Shown: positions 36,391 to 44,597 of the stretch, in pieces
Layout: the number at the start of each line of letters is the position of its first letter
Numbering within the stretch: the first letter of the stretch is position 1
Source: Grimontia indica
GTDB lineage: Bacteria; Pseudomonadota; Gammaproteobacteria; Enterobacterales; Vibrionaceae
NCBI RefSeq assembly: GCF_000333895.2
Contig: NZ_ANFM02000027.1
Coordinates: forward strand, 62,001-126,000
Length of the DNA: 64,000 nt
Reading direction: 5' to 3'
Position numbers and translations under genes: made by a program
Notes under the pieces: generated by a model
Told to the model about the DNA's origin: nothing
What the model saw: only the letters and a program-made list of their open reading frames with translations
Databases searched by the model: none

Positions 36391-36410
36391 ATATATGAAT
36401 TTTCATATAT
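36391..36410. promoter_or_regulatory. ArsR operator upstream of acr3
   Basis: ATATATGAATTTTCATATAT is a near-perfect palindrome 19 bp before the acr3 start. Together with the related site at 35947 it suggests that the two genes are separately but jointly repressed by ArsR. Confidence 0.6.
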
Positions 36411-36429
36411 TAAACTGACTTAGGACTGA

Positions 36430-37458
36430 ATGATGGGGATGTTTGAACGCTACCTTTCCGTGTGGGTAGCAGTGTGTATTGGTGCGGGTGTACTGCTTGG
36501 AAATCTTGCTCCTTCTGCTTTTGAAGTGGTGGCCAATCTGGAATTTGCACACGTAAATTTGGTAGTTGGGGTACTGATTTGGGTGATGATCTTTCCTATG
36601 ATGGTTCAGGTCGATTTCTCCGCCATCAAAGACGTGGGAAAAAAGCCAAAAGGTCTGGCTCTGACGCTGGTAATCAACTGGTTAGTGAAGCCTTTCACCA
36701 TGGCAGCGTTGGGCTGGTTGTTTTTCAAAGGAATCTTTGCAGATTGGGTTGACCCACAAAGTGCAAGCGAATACATCGCGGGTATGATTCTTCTTGGTGT
36801 GGCGCCTTGTACCGCCATGGTTTTTGTATGGAGCCAGCTCACCAAAGGAGATGCCAATTATACCTTGGTTCAGGTGTCAGTGAATGATCTCATTATGGTG
36901 TTTGCTTTCGCCCCTATCACGGCATTCTTGCTGGGTGTGACAGATATTCAGGTGCCTTGGGAAACCTTGATTCTCTCCGTTGCCTTGTATGTTGTTCTTC
37001 CGCTGGTCGCAGGTGCTTGGGCTCGTAAACACTTACTCGCGAAAGGTGAGGAAAAACTGCAAAGCTTCCTGACGGCTGTAAAGCCTTGGTCGATTGTGGG
37101 ACTTCTTGGCACTGTTGTGTTGCTGTTTGGTTTTCAGGCGAAGACCATCGTCAGCCAGCCTCAAACCATTTTGTTGATTGCAATACCTCTGCTTATTCAA
37201 ACTTACGGCATCTTCGCGATTGCTTACGGTGCAGCCAAATGGCTCAAGCTTCCACATAACGTTGCAGCTCCTGCTGGGATGATTGGTACGTCTAACTTCT
37301 TTGAGCTGGCAGTCGCCGTCGCGATTTCGTTGTTTGGTTTGCATTCAGGTGCGGCATTGGCAACGGTTGTGGGCGTGCTGGTGGAAGTCCCCGTGATGCT
37401 ATCTCTAGTGTGGTTTGCAAACAGAACAACCCACTGGTTTGAGCCTGCAAAGGCCTAG
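36430..37458 (+). CDS. acr3: Arsenite efflux permease, Acr3 family
   Basis: 342 residues, ten hydrophobic helices. The conserved helix 4 has [19 protein letters not shown] with the essential Cys (Cys127). [18 protein letters not shown] and [12 protein letters not shown] also match Acr3 rather than ArsB. The protein exports As(OH)3 or arsenite driven by the membrane potential. It follows arsR and has its own operator. The transporter is the only resistance enzyme here; arsenate would need a reductase from elsewhere. Three ATGs (36430, 36433 and 36439) can serve as start; AGGACTGA precedes the first. The gene is followed after 4 bp by a strong terminator. Confidence 0.92.
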   Translation: MMGMFERYLSVWVAVCIGAGVLLGNLAPSAFEVVANLEFAHVNLVVGVLIWVMIFPMMVQVDFSAIKDVGKKPKGLALTLVINWLVKPFTMAALGWLFFKGIFADWVDPQSASEYIAGMILLGVAPCTAMVFVWSQLTKGDANYTLVQVSVNDLIMVFAFAPITAFLLGVTDIQVPWETLILSVALYVVLPLVAGAWARKHLLAKGEEKLQSFLTAVKPWSIVGLLGTVVLLFGFQAKTIVSQPQTILLIAIPLLIQTYGIFAIAYGAAKWLKLPHNVAAPAGMIGTSNFFELAVAVAISLFGLHSGAALATVVGVLVEVPVMLSLVWFANRTTHWFEPAKA

Positions 37459-37461
37459 AAT

Positions 37462-37489
37462 AACAAAGCCCGCATTTGCGGGCTTTGTT
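37462..37489. terminator. Terminator between acr3 and the convergent nucleotidase gene
   Basis: AACAAAGCCCGC-ATTT-GCGGGCTTTGTT, a 12-bp perfect stem with GC core; it can act for both strands. Confidence 0.85.
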
Positions 37490-37507
37490 GATTAGATAGG
37501 TGTTTGA

Positions 37508-39334
37508 TTACTGCAGGTTACCGTCAGCGTCGTAAAAACGCTGGGTGCTGTACTCTTCGAGAGGAAGTTTGCTCAGTGTGCCAACCGCTTCTGCGTAATC
37601 TACGAAAGCTTTTGCGTAGTCAAGGTAAGTATCAACTGCTCGACCATCATTGGTGACATCACCAAACACGAAGTAACCGTCGCGACCACCGCTGACAAAG
37701 CTGTTGGTTACCACCTGAATATTAGTTTCGGTACTTGCTGTATCCAGCGTTACCCAATCACCTGCTAAGCGCGAATTGATTTCGATATTGGTGACACGCT
37801 CACCAAACGCTTTCGAAATATCCACATCAAAACGCAGACCCGAAGCGTAAGGGTAGGCACCGCTTGAACCGTCTGGGTTCAGAACATAATCCACGCCTTG
37901 TTCCAGAGCCAGTTTGATTTCAGCACCACTCATGTTCAGGTTCACCAAGGTATTACCAAATGGCAGCAGTTGATAGGCGGTCGCGATAGTCACATCACCC
38001 ATAGGGACGTCGGCACGCACACCTCCCGCATTCTGAATGGCAACATCTGCTTCTAGGCTCTGCAACATGAAAGCTTTCGCCACCAAATTTGAAACATCAG
38101 AGCCGTTAGACTGGGTTTCAGTCACATCACAGAGCGAGCTGATACCTTGCCCTGGAACACGCTCAAGACACAGATTAGAGGTCGCGTTCGCGATGACAGT
38201 TTGGGTTTCTTCTTCGATGCGTTGTGTGTAAGTGTCCAGCAGAGTTTGCGTTTCTGCATCACGCTCAACAATTGAAAGCACGGGGTTTGCGTCAATATCT
38301 GCGTAAACGGCATCGCGGTCAGCACCTTCCAGTTCTACACGGGTACCTTCAGCGTTGCGGCGCTTGAAGGTGTCACCCAGCATCAGGTGAGGGGTACCCG
38401 AACACGCTTCAACGACACCTTTGCGGTCGAAGCTGATATCCAGCTCGCCAACGATTGAGGAATATTGCCAAGCTTGCGCGACACAAACCGGGTCGCCATC
38501 TTTGTTCGTCACCATGGTTGGGTAGTCGCCCGCGCTGTTCAGACCGACCGCATCGAAATCGCCTAGCAGGCTGTGAGAGTCACCACCGATGATCACGTCA
38601 ACACCACTCAGATTCTTCGCTAGCTCCAGATCGTTGCCGTATTGGTAGTGAGTCAGCAAAACAATCTTGTTCACGCCTTTTTTCTTGAGCTTGTCGATGT
38701 ACTTTTGCGCGGTTTCCGTTTCGTCCAAAAACTCAGTGGTTGAATCCGGATTAGATGAGTTCTTGGTTTTGGTGGCGATATCAATACCTACGATACCGAC
38801 TTTCTGACCATGGAAGCTTTTCACCACGAATGGGCGGAAAGAGTCCCAAGGACCTTCTGGTGTGAGTGGAGATACACCGACTTCTGGGCGAACGTTTGCT
38901 GCGACTACTGAGGTGTTACAGTCACCGCTTGCCAGCTGATCCAGGAAGGTTTTCAGGCCCGTATCGCCGTCATCAAATTCATGGTTACCCAGCGCGAAAG
39001 CATCGAAACACACCTGGTTCATCATGGCTGCATCGGCTTCACCGCCAAACAGGGTGTAGTACAGATCGCCAGTGATGGCATCGCCCGCGTGTAGCTTCAG
39101 AACGTTCTGTTTTGATTCGTCGATTTCGCGGATTTTGGTTACGACGCGCGGGAAACCACCCACTTCTGCACGTGTGCTTTCACCACCAACGGTGATGTCT
39201 AAACCATCGTCAGCTTCCAGATGAGAGTGATGGTCATTGATATGTGCGATGGTGAGATCCATTGGACGTTCAAAGCAGCCCGTGAGCGGGAGAGACAGCG
39301 CTGCGACAGCCGCAGCGAGAACCTTGGTTTTCAT
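37508..39334 (-). CDS. 5'-nucleotidase/UDP-sugar hydrolase family lipoprotein
   Basis: 608 residues. A lipobox LTGC puts the lipidated Cys at residue 20. The N-terminal metallophosphatase domain has all metal motifs: DLTIAHINDHHSH (Asp34, His36), GDAITGD, GNHEFD (Asn117, His118), LLTHYQYGNDLE and GGDSHS. The C-terminal domain (about 390-590) contains the substrate-binding QNAGGVRADVPMGDVT and PFGNTLVNL. It would dephosphorylate nucleotides in the periplasm, related to NutA/UshA. Vibrios use such an enzyme to feed on extracellular nucleotides. The TM-free C-terminus and single-gene layout are typical. AGGAAGGAACGAAG precedes the ATG. Confidence 0.85.
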   Translation of the reverse strand: MKTKVLAAAVAALSLPLTGCFERPMDLTIAHINDHHSHLEADDGLDITVGGESTRAEVGGFPRVVTKIREIDESKQNVLKLHAGDAITGDLYYTLFGGEADAAMMNQVCFDAFALGNHEFDDGDTGLKTFLDQLASGDCNTSVVAANVRPEVGVSPLTPEGPWDSFRPFVVKSFHGQKVGIVGIDIATKTKNSSNPDSTTEFLDETETAQKYIDKLKKKGVNKIVLLTHYQYGNDLELAKNLSGVDVIIGGDSHSLLGDFDAVGLNSAGDYPTMVTNKDGDPVCVAQAWQYSSIVGELDISFDRKGVVEACSGTPHLMLGDTFKRRNAEGTRVELEGADRDAVYADIDANPVLSIVERDAETQTLLDTYTQRIEEETQTVIANATSNLCLERVPGQGISSLCDVTETQSNGSDVSNLVAKAFMLQSLEADVAIQNAGGVRADVPMGDVTIATAYQLLPFGNTLVNLNMSGAEIKLALEQGVDYVLNPDGSSGAYPYASGLRFDVDISKAFGERVTNIEINSRLAGDWVTLDTASTETNIQVVTNSFVSGGRDGYFVFGDVTNDGRAVDTYLDYAKAFVDYAEAVGTLSKLPLEEYSTQRFYDADGNLQ

Positions 39335-39538
39335 TCTTCGTTCCTTCCTTAGAGAAGATAGCGCTTTCTTTAGCGGACTAAGCTATTGAAGCTTTGTGTC
39401 ACTCAAGTAAAGAAAAAAAGACAAAACAAAGATGATGCAAGGGTGAGACGGATAATGTGTAGAGTGCTTTCAAAGGGTTTTGGGAAACAGCGATAAGAGG
39501 TTTATATGAAATTGTGGCGCTATCAATTCATGCCGGAG

Positions 39539-39913
39539 CTAGTGTGAAACCCCAAAATACACGGCCAAAGTGACAATCAAAAATGCTATCCAGGAGAGGT
39601 GCTTACCTTTAGAGCCGACAAGCGCAATAACGAAATGAATAAGGAAGGTGATAGCAATGATTGTGGCAATAAGGGAGACATTAACCGTTGGGAGAGACAG
39701 GGCGATGATAACGCCTGCAAAACCCAGCCAGGCGATAGACGTGACATGCCAAGCGAAGCGCAATGTCCGCTTGGTAAAATCATCATTCCCAAACAACTTG
39801 GGCAAGTTATCCCTTCTGAAAAGACGTTGCAGAATATAGCGTTCGCCCAAGTAGGAGTGAGCGGCTGCCAGACAGACGAGAAGAATCACAGCGATTAAAA
39901 CCAGATAGTTCAT
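39539..39913 (-). CDS. Conserved four-helix membrane protein
   Basis: 124 residues with four hydrophobic helices (about 3-20, 55-75, 80-98 and 104-122), and a short cytoplasmic loop GERYILQRLFRRDNLPKLFGNDD after the first. The loop is typical of a small conserved membrane-protein family of marine gammaproteobacteria; I cannot name its function. It has an AAAGGAAAAAG region upstream of the ATG. No operon partners: the flanking genes are 95 and 200 bp away. Confidence 0.6.
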   Translation of the reverse strand: MNYLVLIAVILLVCLAAAHSYLGERYILQRLFRRDNLPKLFGNDDFTKRTLRFAWHVTSIAWLGFAGVIIALSLPTVNVSLIATIIAITFLIHFVIALVGSKGKHLSWIAFLIVTLAVYFGVSH

Positions 39914-40007
39914 GCTCTTTTTCCTTTTATCCCTAGTTGCGAACGCTTTTTTACTTTCTCATCAATCTGCTCATTCGAACAGTTTTCCAGTGCTTAGGAA
40001 CTGTTGA

Positions 40008-40433
40008 TTAAACCTTCACCACTTTCCAAGAGCCACGACAGGGTGCGTTTGATACCTTCCATTCACCATCAATTTGCCCGTTTTGCGCCGTCCCTTTGAA
40101 ATCGTAACCCCAGCGCTCGTTATTGCTGTAGAGTTCAAGCTTTCCATCATCGGCAATCCAACCCTTCAGCAGAGTGTTGTTATACATCAAGCGAAGGGAG
40201 ACTTTGCCTTCTTCAATGCTTCCGAGAATGCGGGTTTCGAGGCAGATGTTGTCGCCGCTGATATCAATACGTTTACCTTCCCATTGGCCGTCGAAGTTTG
40301 ATGACACTTCAAAGGCAGGAGCTTCAGGTAGCGCTTGCGCATAGTTAATGCGTTCTCTTGGTTCACGGTTTGCTTCGGAGTAGATAATAAAAGCCGTGAG
40401 GCCGATAGCAGCAGCGATCATTAGTTTTTTCAT
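40008..40433 (-). CDS. Hypothetical exported protein
   Basis: About 141 residues with an N-terminal hydrophobic segment (KKLMIAAAIGLTAFIIYSEA) which serves as a signal peptide or an anchor. The rest is a small beta-rich domain: FDGQWEGKRIDISGDNICLE, LLKGWIADDGKLELYSNNER and IDGEWKVSNAPCRGSWKVV, with two Cys that could form a disulfide. The repeated G-x-W-x-G pattern recalls lipocalin-like or META-type folds, without a clear match. ATG 40433 (AGG 9 bases upstream) is preferred to 40439. It is a single gene. Confidence 0.6.
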   Translation of the reverse strand: MKKLMIAAAIGLTAFIIYSEANREPRERINYAQALPEAPAFEVSSNFDGQWEGKRIDISGDNICLETRILGSIEEGKVSLRLMYNNTLLKGWIADDGKLELYSNNERWGYDFKGTAQNGQIDGEWKVSNAPCRGSWKVVKV

Positions 40434-40697
40434 GGTCATGAGCCTGTTCTTAGCACACTAAGTGGTTGTGGTGTGAGAGTAATGGGGAGATGTTAACGTT
40501 TGCTAGTGAAGACGCGGGGGATGGGGCATAAAAAGGCGAGCGATATCCAACTATATGATTGATTACTATTCATTTATTTGATGTTGGAGCAGGGTGTAAC
40601 ACACACCAGATATAAACTTCATTCCGTCCAAAATTCGATAAAATCTGCCAGCAATTCCGATGCTAGGATAGCGAAAAAGCCATTGGAGGAGTTGAAG

Positions 40698-41024
40698 ATG
40701 GTTTCTCGTCTATTTGTCTATGGAACGCTGGCACCCGGGCGTCCGAATGAGCATGTATTAGCACTGGTTCCGGGGACGTGGGAACCTGCGTCGGTGAAAG
40801 GAAAGTTGCTACAGGAAGGCTGGGGGGCAGAGCATGGTTACCCCGGCATTACGCTTGCAGAAACAGCAGATAACGTAGAAGGATTTATCTTCAGTTCTGA
40901 AGCCTTACCTTCACACTGGAAGCGCTTGGATGAGTTTGAAGGCGAGGGATATCAGCGAGTATTGACTCGAGCAGCCTGTGAAAATGGCAAGGTTGTTGAG
41001 GCTTATGTCTACGCCCTGAAATAG
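40698..41024 (+). CDS. Gamma-glutamylcyclotransferase-like (AIG2) protein
   Basis: 108 residues with the small beta-barrel GGCT fold: the substrate loop LFVYGTLAPGRPNEHVL (about 4-20; the conserved Y-G-T-L) and the catalytic-type acidic residue in RLDEFEGEGYQRVLT (Glu near residue 79). Family members cyclise gamma-glutamyl compounds, though many AIG2 proteins are uncharacterised. The ATG at 40698 with GGAGGA 7 bases upstream is chosen; the longer frame from 40578 is not supported. A terminator follows after 32 bp. The gene stands alone. Confidence 0.85.
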   Translation: MVSRLFVYGTLAPGRPNEHVLALVPGTWEPASVKGKLLQEGWGAEHGYPGITLAETADNVEGFIFSSEALPSHWKRLDEFEGEGYQRVLTRAACENGKVVEAYVYALK

Positions 41025-41056
41025 TATTTATTGGGTATATTGGCTTTATCGAAACG

Positions 41057-41083
41057 AAAAAATCCACCCTCGGGTGGATTTTG
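41057..41083. terminator. Terminator between the AIG2 gene and the DUF77 remnant
   Basis: AAAAAATCCACCC-TC-GGGTGGATTTTGTG has a 9-10-bp stem with T or A runs on either side, placed between convergent genes. Confidence 0.85.
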
Positions 41084-41097
41084 TGTTTCTGGCTTTC

Positions 41098-41693
41098 TTA
41101 CTTTTCCACAAACATATGGTTCGCTTCCGTCACGCCACGGTGATAGGTGCAGAAGGTATCTGTTGCAGCGTCTGTTTTGCTATGGATTTTGATATTGGTG
41201 ATCACTTCTACCGCGCCTGCGTCGTAGCAAGCTTGCTGCGCTTTTTTGACCACTTCCAGCAAGTAATCCAGCTCACCTTTCATAGTGGTTTCCATCGCGC
41301 CGACCTTATATACCCAAACGACCTGAAGATGCTCGCATTCAGAGGTCATCAATGCGTTCAATTCGAGGCAAATTTTGCGAGGAATAGTGGTTCTATTTCC
41401 GTGGAATTTAACGATGAAGTGGGCGCATTGAGGGCCTCCCTTCGGGCGAGTTGACTGACGTCGTGCTCTTTGTTGTCCCTTTTTGATGGAGATGACTACA
41501 CCTGCAAAGTGACGCCGCGATCACAACGCCAGTCAAACTCGCTGAATCGGCATCTTCAGGTCGTTTGGGTATATGACACATTGGCGGCTTTCACGACTTC
41601 AATGGCTTTATCGACCACTTCGAAATTGTTACCTTCTTTAAGGCGTGGAATGACCTGAAAGGCCAGCATGACGTGATTTTCAATGGTATTTGC
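41098..41693 (-). pseudogene. Thiamine-binding-type DUF77 (MTH1187/YkoF) gene, split by a palindromic element
   Basis: The two halves join cleanly: the 5' part (41572-41693) encodes ANTIENHVMLAFQVIPRLKE and on to KAIEVVKAANVSY; the 3' part (41098-41308) encodes KVGAMETTMKGELDYLLEVV, then KKAQQACYDAGAVEVITNIK and ends HMFVEK. Together they make a normal 105-residue DUF77 protein, a family that binds thiamine or a precursor. The 265-bp element sits between the Tyr codon and the Lys codon with a TA duplication. Its sequence adds an early stop (the last residues read TQTT). The gene also has lost its own start codon, being fused to a macrodomain fragment. Confidence 0.8.
41309..41573. repeat. 265-bp palindromic element (MITE-like), copy C, inserted in a gene
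   Basis: Same orientation as copy A and nearly identical. It interrupts the DUF77 gene; joining bases up to 41308 to bases from 41572 restores the reading frame, leaving a TA duplicated at the target. This proves mobility of the family. Confidence 0.9.
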
Positions 41694-42089
41694 GGCATTT
41701 ACAATTGCGTCTGCCTTCAGTGTGGTGATGTCTCCACGCCAGAGCACTACCTTGGTGTCACCGATTTTTAGAAATGGCGCTAATTCGCTGACATCTGTGA
41801 TTGATTGGCTTTGGCACTCTGCAGATATCAGGGTATCCAGCGCACTTTTACCGTTTTCACTCAGATAACCTGGCGGAATAACAGTAATGGCGGAGTCCAG
41901 CAGAGTGCGCTGCTCGTCGGAATCCAGCTCGCGAACGTCTGTAATGCCAGATTTTTGCAGAACGGGTGTCAGCTCCTGCAATACTCTGAGCACCAATGCT
42001 GGGTTCGTCAGACCTTGCAATGGGGTTGGGACATACGGGCGATGGAGCGAGATGCGATCGGCGTAGTCGCTGACAGTTAATTTTCTCAT
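41688..42089 (-). pseudogene. Zn-dependent macrodomain protein, N-terminal fragment fused to DUF77
   Basis: From ATG 42089 (GGAGGTCAGC just upstream, a strong ribosome binding site) 134 residues match the start of the zinc-macrodomain ADP-ribosyl hydrolases found in bacterial SirTM-type operons: a helical N-terminus, then VLWRGDITTLKADAIVNAAN. In complete proteins the adenosine loop continues with roughly 120 more residues; here it stops at IVNAAN and continues, in frame, with the DUF77 protein. Six bases, GCAAAT (41688-41693), are the likely micro-homology of the join. The active site (His and Cys ligands for zinc) is lost, so the product cannot be an active hydrolase. Confidence 0.75.
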
Positions 42090-42104
42090 GCTGACCTCCG
42101 TAAC

Positions 42105-42126
42105 TGAGGCCACGTTTGTGGCCTCA
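42105..42126. terminator. Hairpin between the SnoaL-like gene and the macrodomain gene
   Basis: TGAGGCCAC-GTTT-GTGGCCTCA is a perfect 9-bp stem with a tetraloop. It lies 30 bp after the SnoaL-like gene and 16 bp before the macrodomain start. A T run is absent, so it may be a processing or attenuation hairpin rather than a full terminator. Confidence 0.55.
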
Positions 42127-42155
42127 TGATGGGTATTTGACAGTGGACGTTTCGC

Positions 42156-43022
42156 TTACTGGAAGCCGAACTTACCGTTGTCGTTTTTCCACTCGCTGCG
42201 CGGTGGAATGGTTTCAATCACATCCCAGTGCTCAACGATTTTGCCGTTGTCGACGCGGAACAGATCGTAGAAGGCCACGTGCTCGTTCAGGAATTTCCCT
42301 TCGCTGATCGTCAACACGAAGTTACCTTGACCCAGAATCTTGTGATTTTTGGTGTAAGACATTGGCATGCCCTGCTCAGCCAGCGCTTGCAGTGCTGCCC
42401 CCAAACCTGCCAGACCGTCAGCTACCATCGGGTTATGTTGCAGGTAGGCTTCCGGTTCGTTGTCGATAAAGTCATTGATGCGCGCCATGTTGCCTTCCAT
42501 CAGGATGGTCTTCACGAAGTCTGCAACAATGGCTTTGTTCTCTTCAGTTTTATCCAGATCAATCGCTTCTGTTGGGCCGTCGAGCTGGGTACGACCGCTA
42601 GGGTTTGCCGGGGCGATGTCTTGCAGGTTGTCCCAATGCTCAACAATTTGGCCATTTTCGAAGCGGAATACGTCGAAGCCAACTTTAGGGCCGAAGAAGT
42701 CATATTCAGTGTGCAGGAACACGTAATCGTCATCCTGGAATGCACGTTTCACATCGGCTTTCGCGCCACCTTCAGGCAAGGCTTTCATCAGTTCACCGAA
42801 TCCTTCCAGGCCATCCCCAACTGCGAGATTGTGCTGAATGTATTTGTTAGGGTTTACATAAGCGATTGGCGCGTGGTCACCGGTTTCAATACTGCTGATC
42901 AGTGCGACGGCTTTGTCCTTGTTTGAGAGCGACTCCGACGCTGACTGGGCACTGCATGCAGCAATTCCCATCACACTGGCTACAGCAACAGAGCGAAGAA
43001 ATTTGTTTGTCATTGTTTTCAT
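42156..43022 (-). CDS. Lipoprotein with two SnoaL-like domains
   Basis: 288 residues. A short lipoprotein signal ends in IAAC (Cys23). Two copies of a SnoaL-like/NTF2 fold follow (about 35-145 and 165-280), each containing Y-x-Q-H-N-x-x-V-x-D-G-L (YIQHNLAVGDGLEGF and YLQHNPMVADGLAGL) and FRFENGQIVEHWDNLQ / FRVDNGKIVEHWDVIE. Proteins of this type are usually lactone or polyketide cyclases or have no activity known; a lipid-anchored tandem form is less common. AAGGACGAGAC precedes the ATG. The AraC-type regulator 138 bp upstream is on the same strand and probably controls it. Confidence 0.8.
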   Translation of the reverse strand: MKTMTNKFLRSVAVASVMGIAACSAQSASESLSNKDKAVALISSIETGDHAPIAYVNPNKYIQHNLAVGDGLEGFGELMKALPEGGAKADVKRAFQDDDYVFLHTEYDFFGPKVGFDVFRFENGQIVEHWDNLQDIAPANPSGRTQLDGPTEAIDLDKTEENKAIVADFVKTILMEGNMARINDFIDNEPEAYLQHNPMVADGLAGLGAALQALAEQGMPMSYTKNHKILGQGNFVLTISEGKFLNEHVAFYDLFRVDNGKIVEHWDVIETIPPRSEWKNDNGKFGFQ

Positions 43023-43160
43023 TGTCTCGTCCTTTTGTTCGGTGTTGAAGCCATGTTAGGACGTTGCACTGAATCCGTGCAGAGTGGAAATAGGCAGAAA
43101 AATGGTCAATATCGAACCTGAGAAAACTAAGTTCAGTGCAAGTCCTTTATGCACCAATAG

Positions 43161-44027
43161 TCATAGATAGTGATTTCTGAACTTGCTAGGTGTGAGTCCG
43201 GTTTCCTTTTTGAAGTATTTAACGAAGTTGCTTGGGTCTTCGAACCCGAAGTCATAGGCGAGTTGTTGAGAGGTAATTTTGCTCACCACCAACCGCCGTT
43301 TGATTTCTGTAATGGTGAAGGCATCAATCATTTGTTTGGTGGTGAGGGACGTAGATGCCTTACAAACCTGATTGAGGGTTTTATAGGTGGTAGCGAGCTG
43401 GTCGGCATACCAGTTTGCATCACGTGTACGTTCAAAATGTTCCTGTAGGAGCGCGATAAAACGAGAGAGGAGACGACTTTGCGAAGGGGAAAGGTTGTCG
43501 ACTTCCCCGACCGTTTTCAAACGTCGATGAAGCAAGGTCAATGCTGAGAATAAATACATCACGATCAATGGGTCACCATCTTCACAGATGAGCTCTGCGA
43601 TCATTTCATCAAGTAATGAGGATGTGCGTTTACGGTTTTCTTCATCGAGTTCAAAGGCTGGCGAATATTGGCTGTTGAGGTGGGTCGGCGTGAAACTGGG
43701 CAGCTTCATGTTGGCGTGAACCGCATCCAGATATGCTTGTGTGAATATCAGGATTTTCCCTTCGGGCTTATCCCCTAAATCAAACGCCGTCACTTGTTCA
43801 CGCTGCACACTGATTACTGTACCGGGTTTGAATGCGTGTTCCTTGAAATCGACCATCTGCTTACCTTCCCCTTTTTCAAAAATCACTGTCATGAAGAAGG
43901 AAAGGCGGTGCGGCGCTTGAGGATCGTGATCTTTGAACTCGCGGGTATAGAGTTTTGAAAGCTCGATGATCTCCACGTCCTGTAGGGCGGCTTCACGCTG
44001 TTTAAAGTCGATCAGTGGAATTGCCAT
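43161..44027 (-). CDS. AraC-family transcriptional regulator
   Basis: 288 residues. An N-terminal cupin-like sensing domain (about 1-120; HRLSFFMTVIFEKGEGKQMV) is followed by a helical linker and the C-terminal AraC DNA-binding domain (about 190-287). The first helix-turn-helix is less conserved (ANWYADQLATTYKTLNQVCK); the second is typical (LAYDFGFEDPSNFVKYFKKE, with TGLTPSKFR). The ligand is unknown. The SnoaL-like lipoprotein gene lies directly downstream on the same strand, so autoregulation plus control of that gene is likely. Confidence 0.85.
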   Translation of the reverse strand: MAIPLIDFKQREAALQDVEIIELSKLYTREFKDHDPQAPHRLSFFMTVIFEKGEGKQMVDFKEHAFKPGTVISVQREQVTAFDLGDKPEGKILIFTQAYLDAVHANMKLPSFTPTHLNSQYSPAFELDEENRKRTSSLLDEMIAELICEDGDPLIVMYLFSALTLLHRRLKTVGEVDNLSPSQSRLLSRFIALLQEHFERTRDANWYADQLATTYKTLNQVCKASTSLTTKQMIDAFTITEIKRRLVVSKITSQQLAYDFGFEDPSNFVKYFKKETGLTPSKFRNHYL

Positions 44028-44156
44028 ATGCGTCGCGAAAATTTGGAAAAAGATGGAATCATCTTAGCGCATTGTGAACGCCAGACGTGACTGTTGTTAC
44101 AACTATGCAATAGATTGAGTGGGTTAGAGAAATAGCCATCGTAGAGGGAGGTCACG

Positions 44157-44507
44157 ATGTTAAAGCTAGCGGGATTTGTGCTGGTAAGTAACTTGATAGT
44201 GGTTGCAGGAATTTGGGGCTTTGACCAGGTCACAGGCTTATTTGGTATCACGCACTGGATTGATTATGTGTTTGGCGCAGTGACGAGCTTGTGGGGCTTG
44301 TCGATATTGTTTCTTTGGCTCGACGATGGTGACTCTCACGCTGATGCGGATAAAGCAAGCGTGGCCGCTTCCAGCTTGGTAGATAACACCATTGCAGCAG
44401 AATTTAATGCAGTGCGTCGGTTCTACGACAGCCGAATGTTTCTCAAGCTGTTTTTCGCGGGACTGCCCGCGTTTGGTATCTGCGTCAGTTACGCGGTTCT
44501 TAGCTAA
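44157..44507 (+). CDS. Small membrane protein of unknown function
   Basis: 116 residues with three hydrophobic helices: about 4-23, 36-55 and 95-113. An acidic linker, DDGDSHADADKAS, lies between helices 2 and 3. The ATG at 44157 has a GGAGGT site 5 bases upstream, a strong signal for a real gene. It is 91 bp upstream of an alpha/beta-hydrolase gene, same strand. I do not recognise the family. Confidence 0.6.
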   Translation: MLKLAGFVLVSNLIVVAGIWGFDQVTGLFGITHWIDYVFGAVTSLWGLSILFLWLDDGDSHADADKASVAASSLVDNTIAAEFNAVRRFYDSRMFLKLFFAGLPAFGICVSYAVLS

Positions 44508-44597
44508 ACTAGCGCGTCCTCCTTACTTATACATCGAGTCAGTCTATGGCCAGCTCGTTTTGCTCATACAAAATCCACCCTTTCAAGGAGCGTTCGC

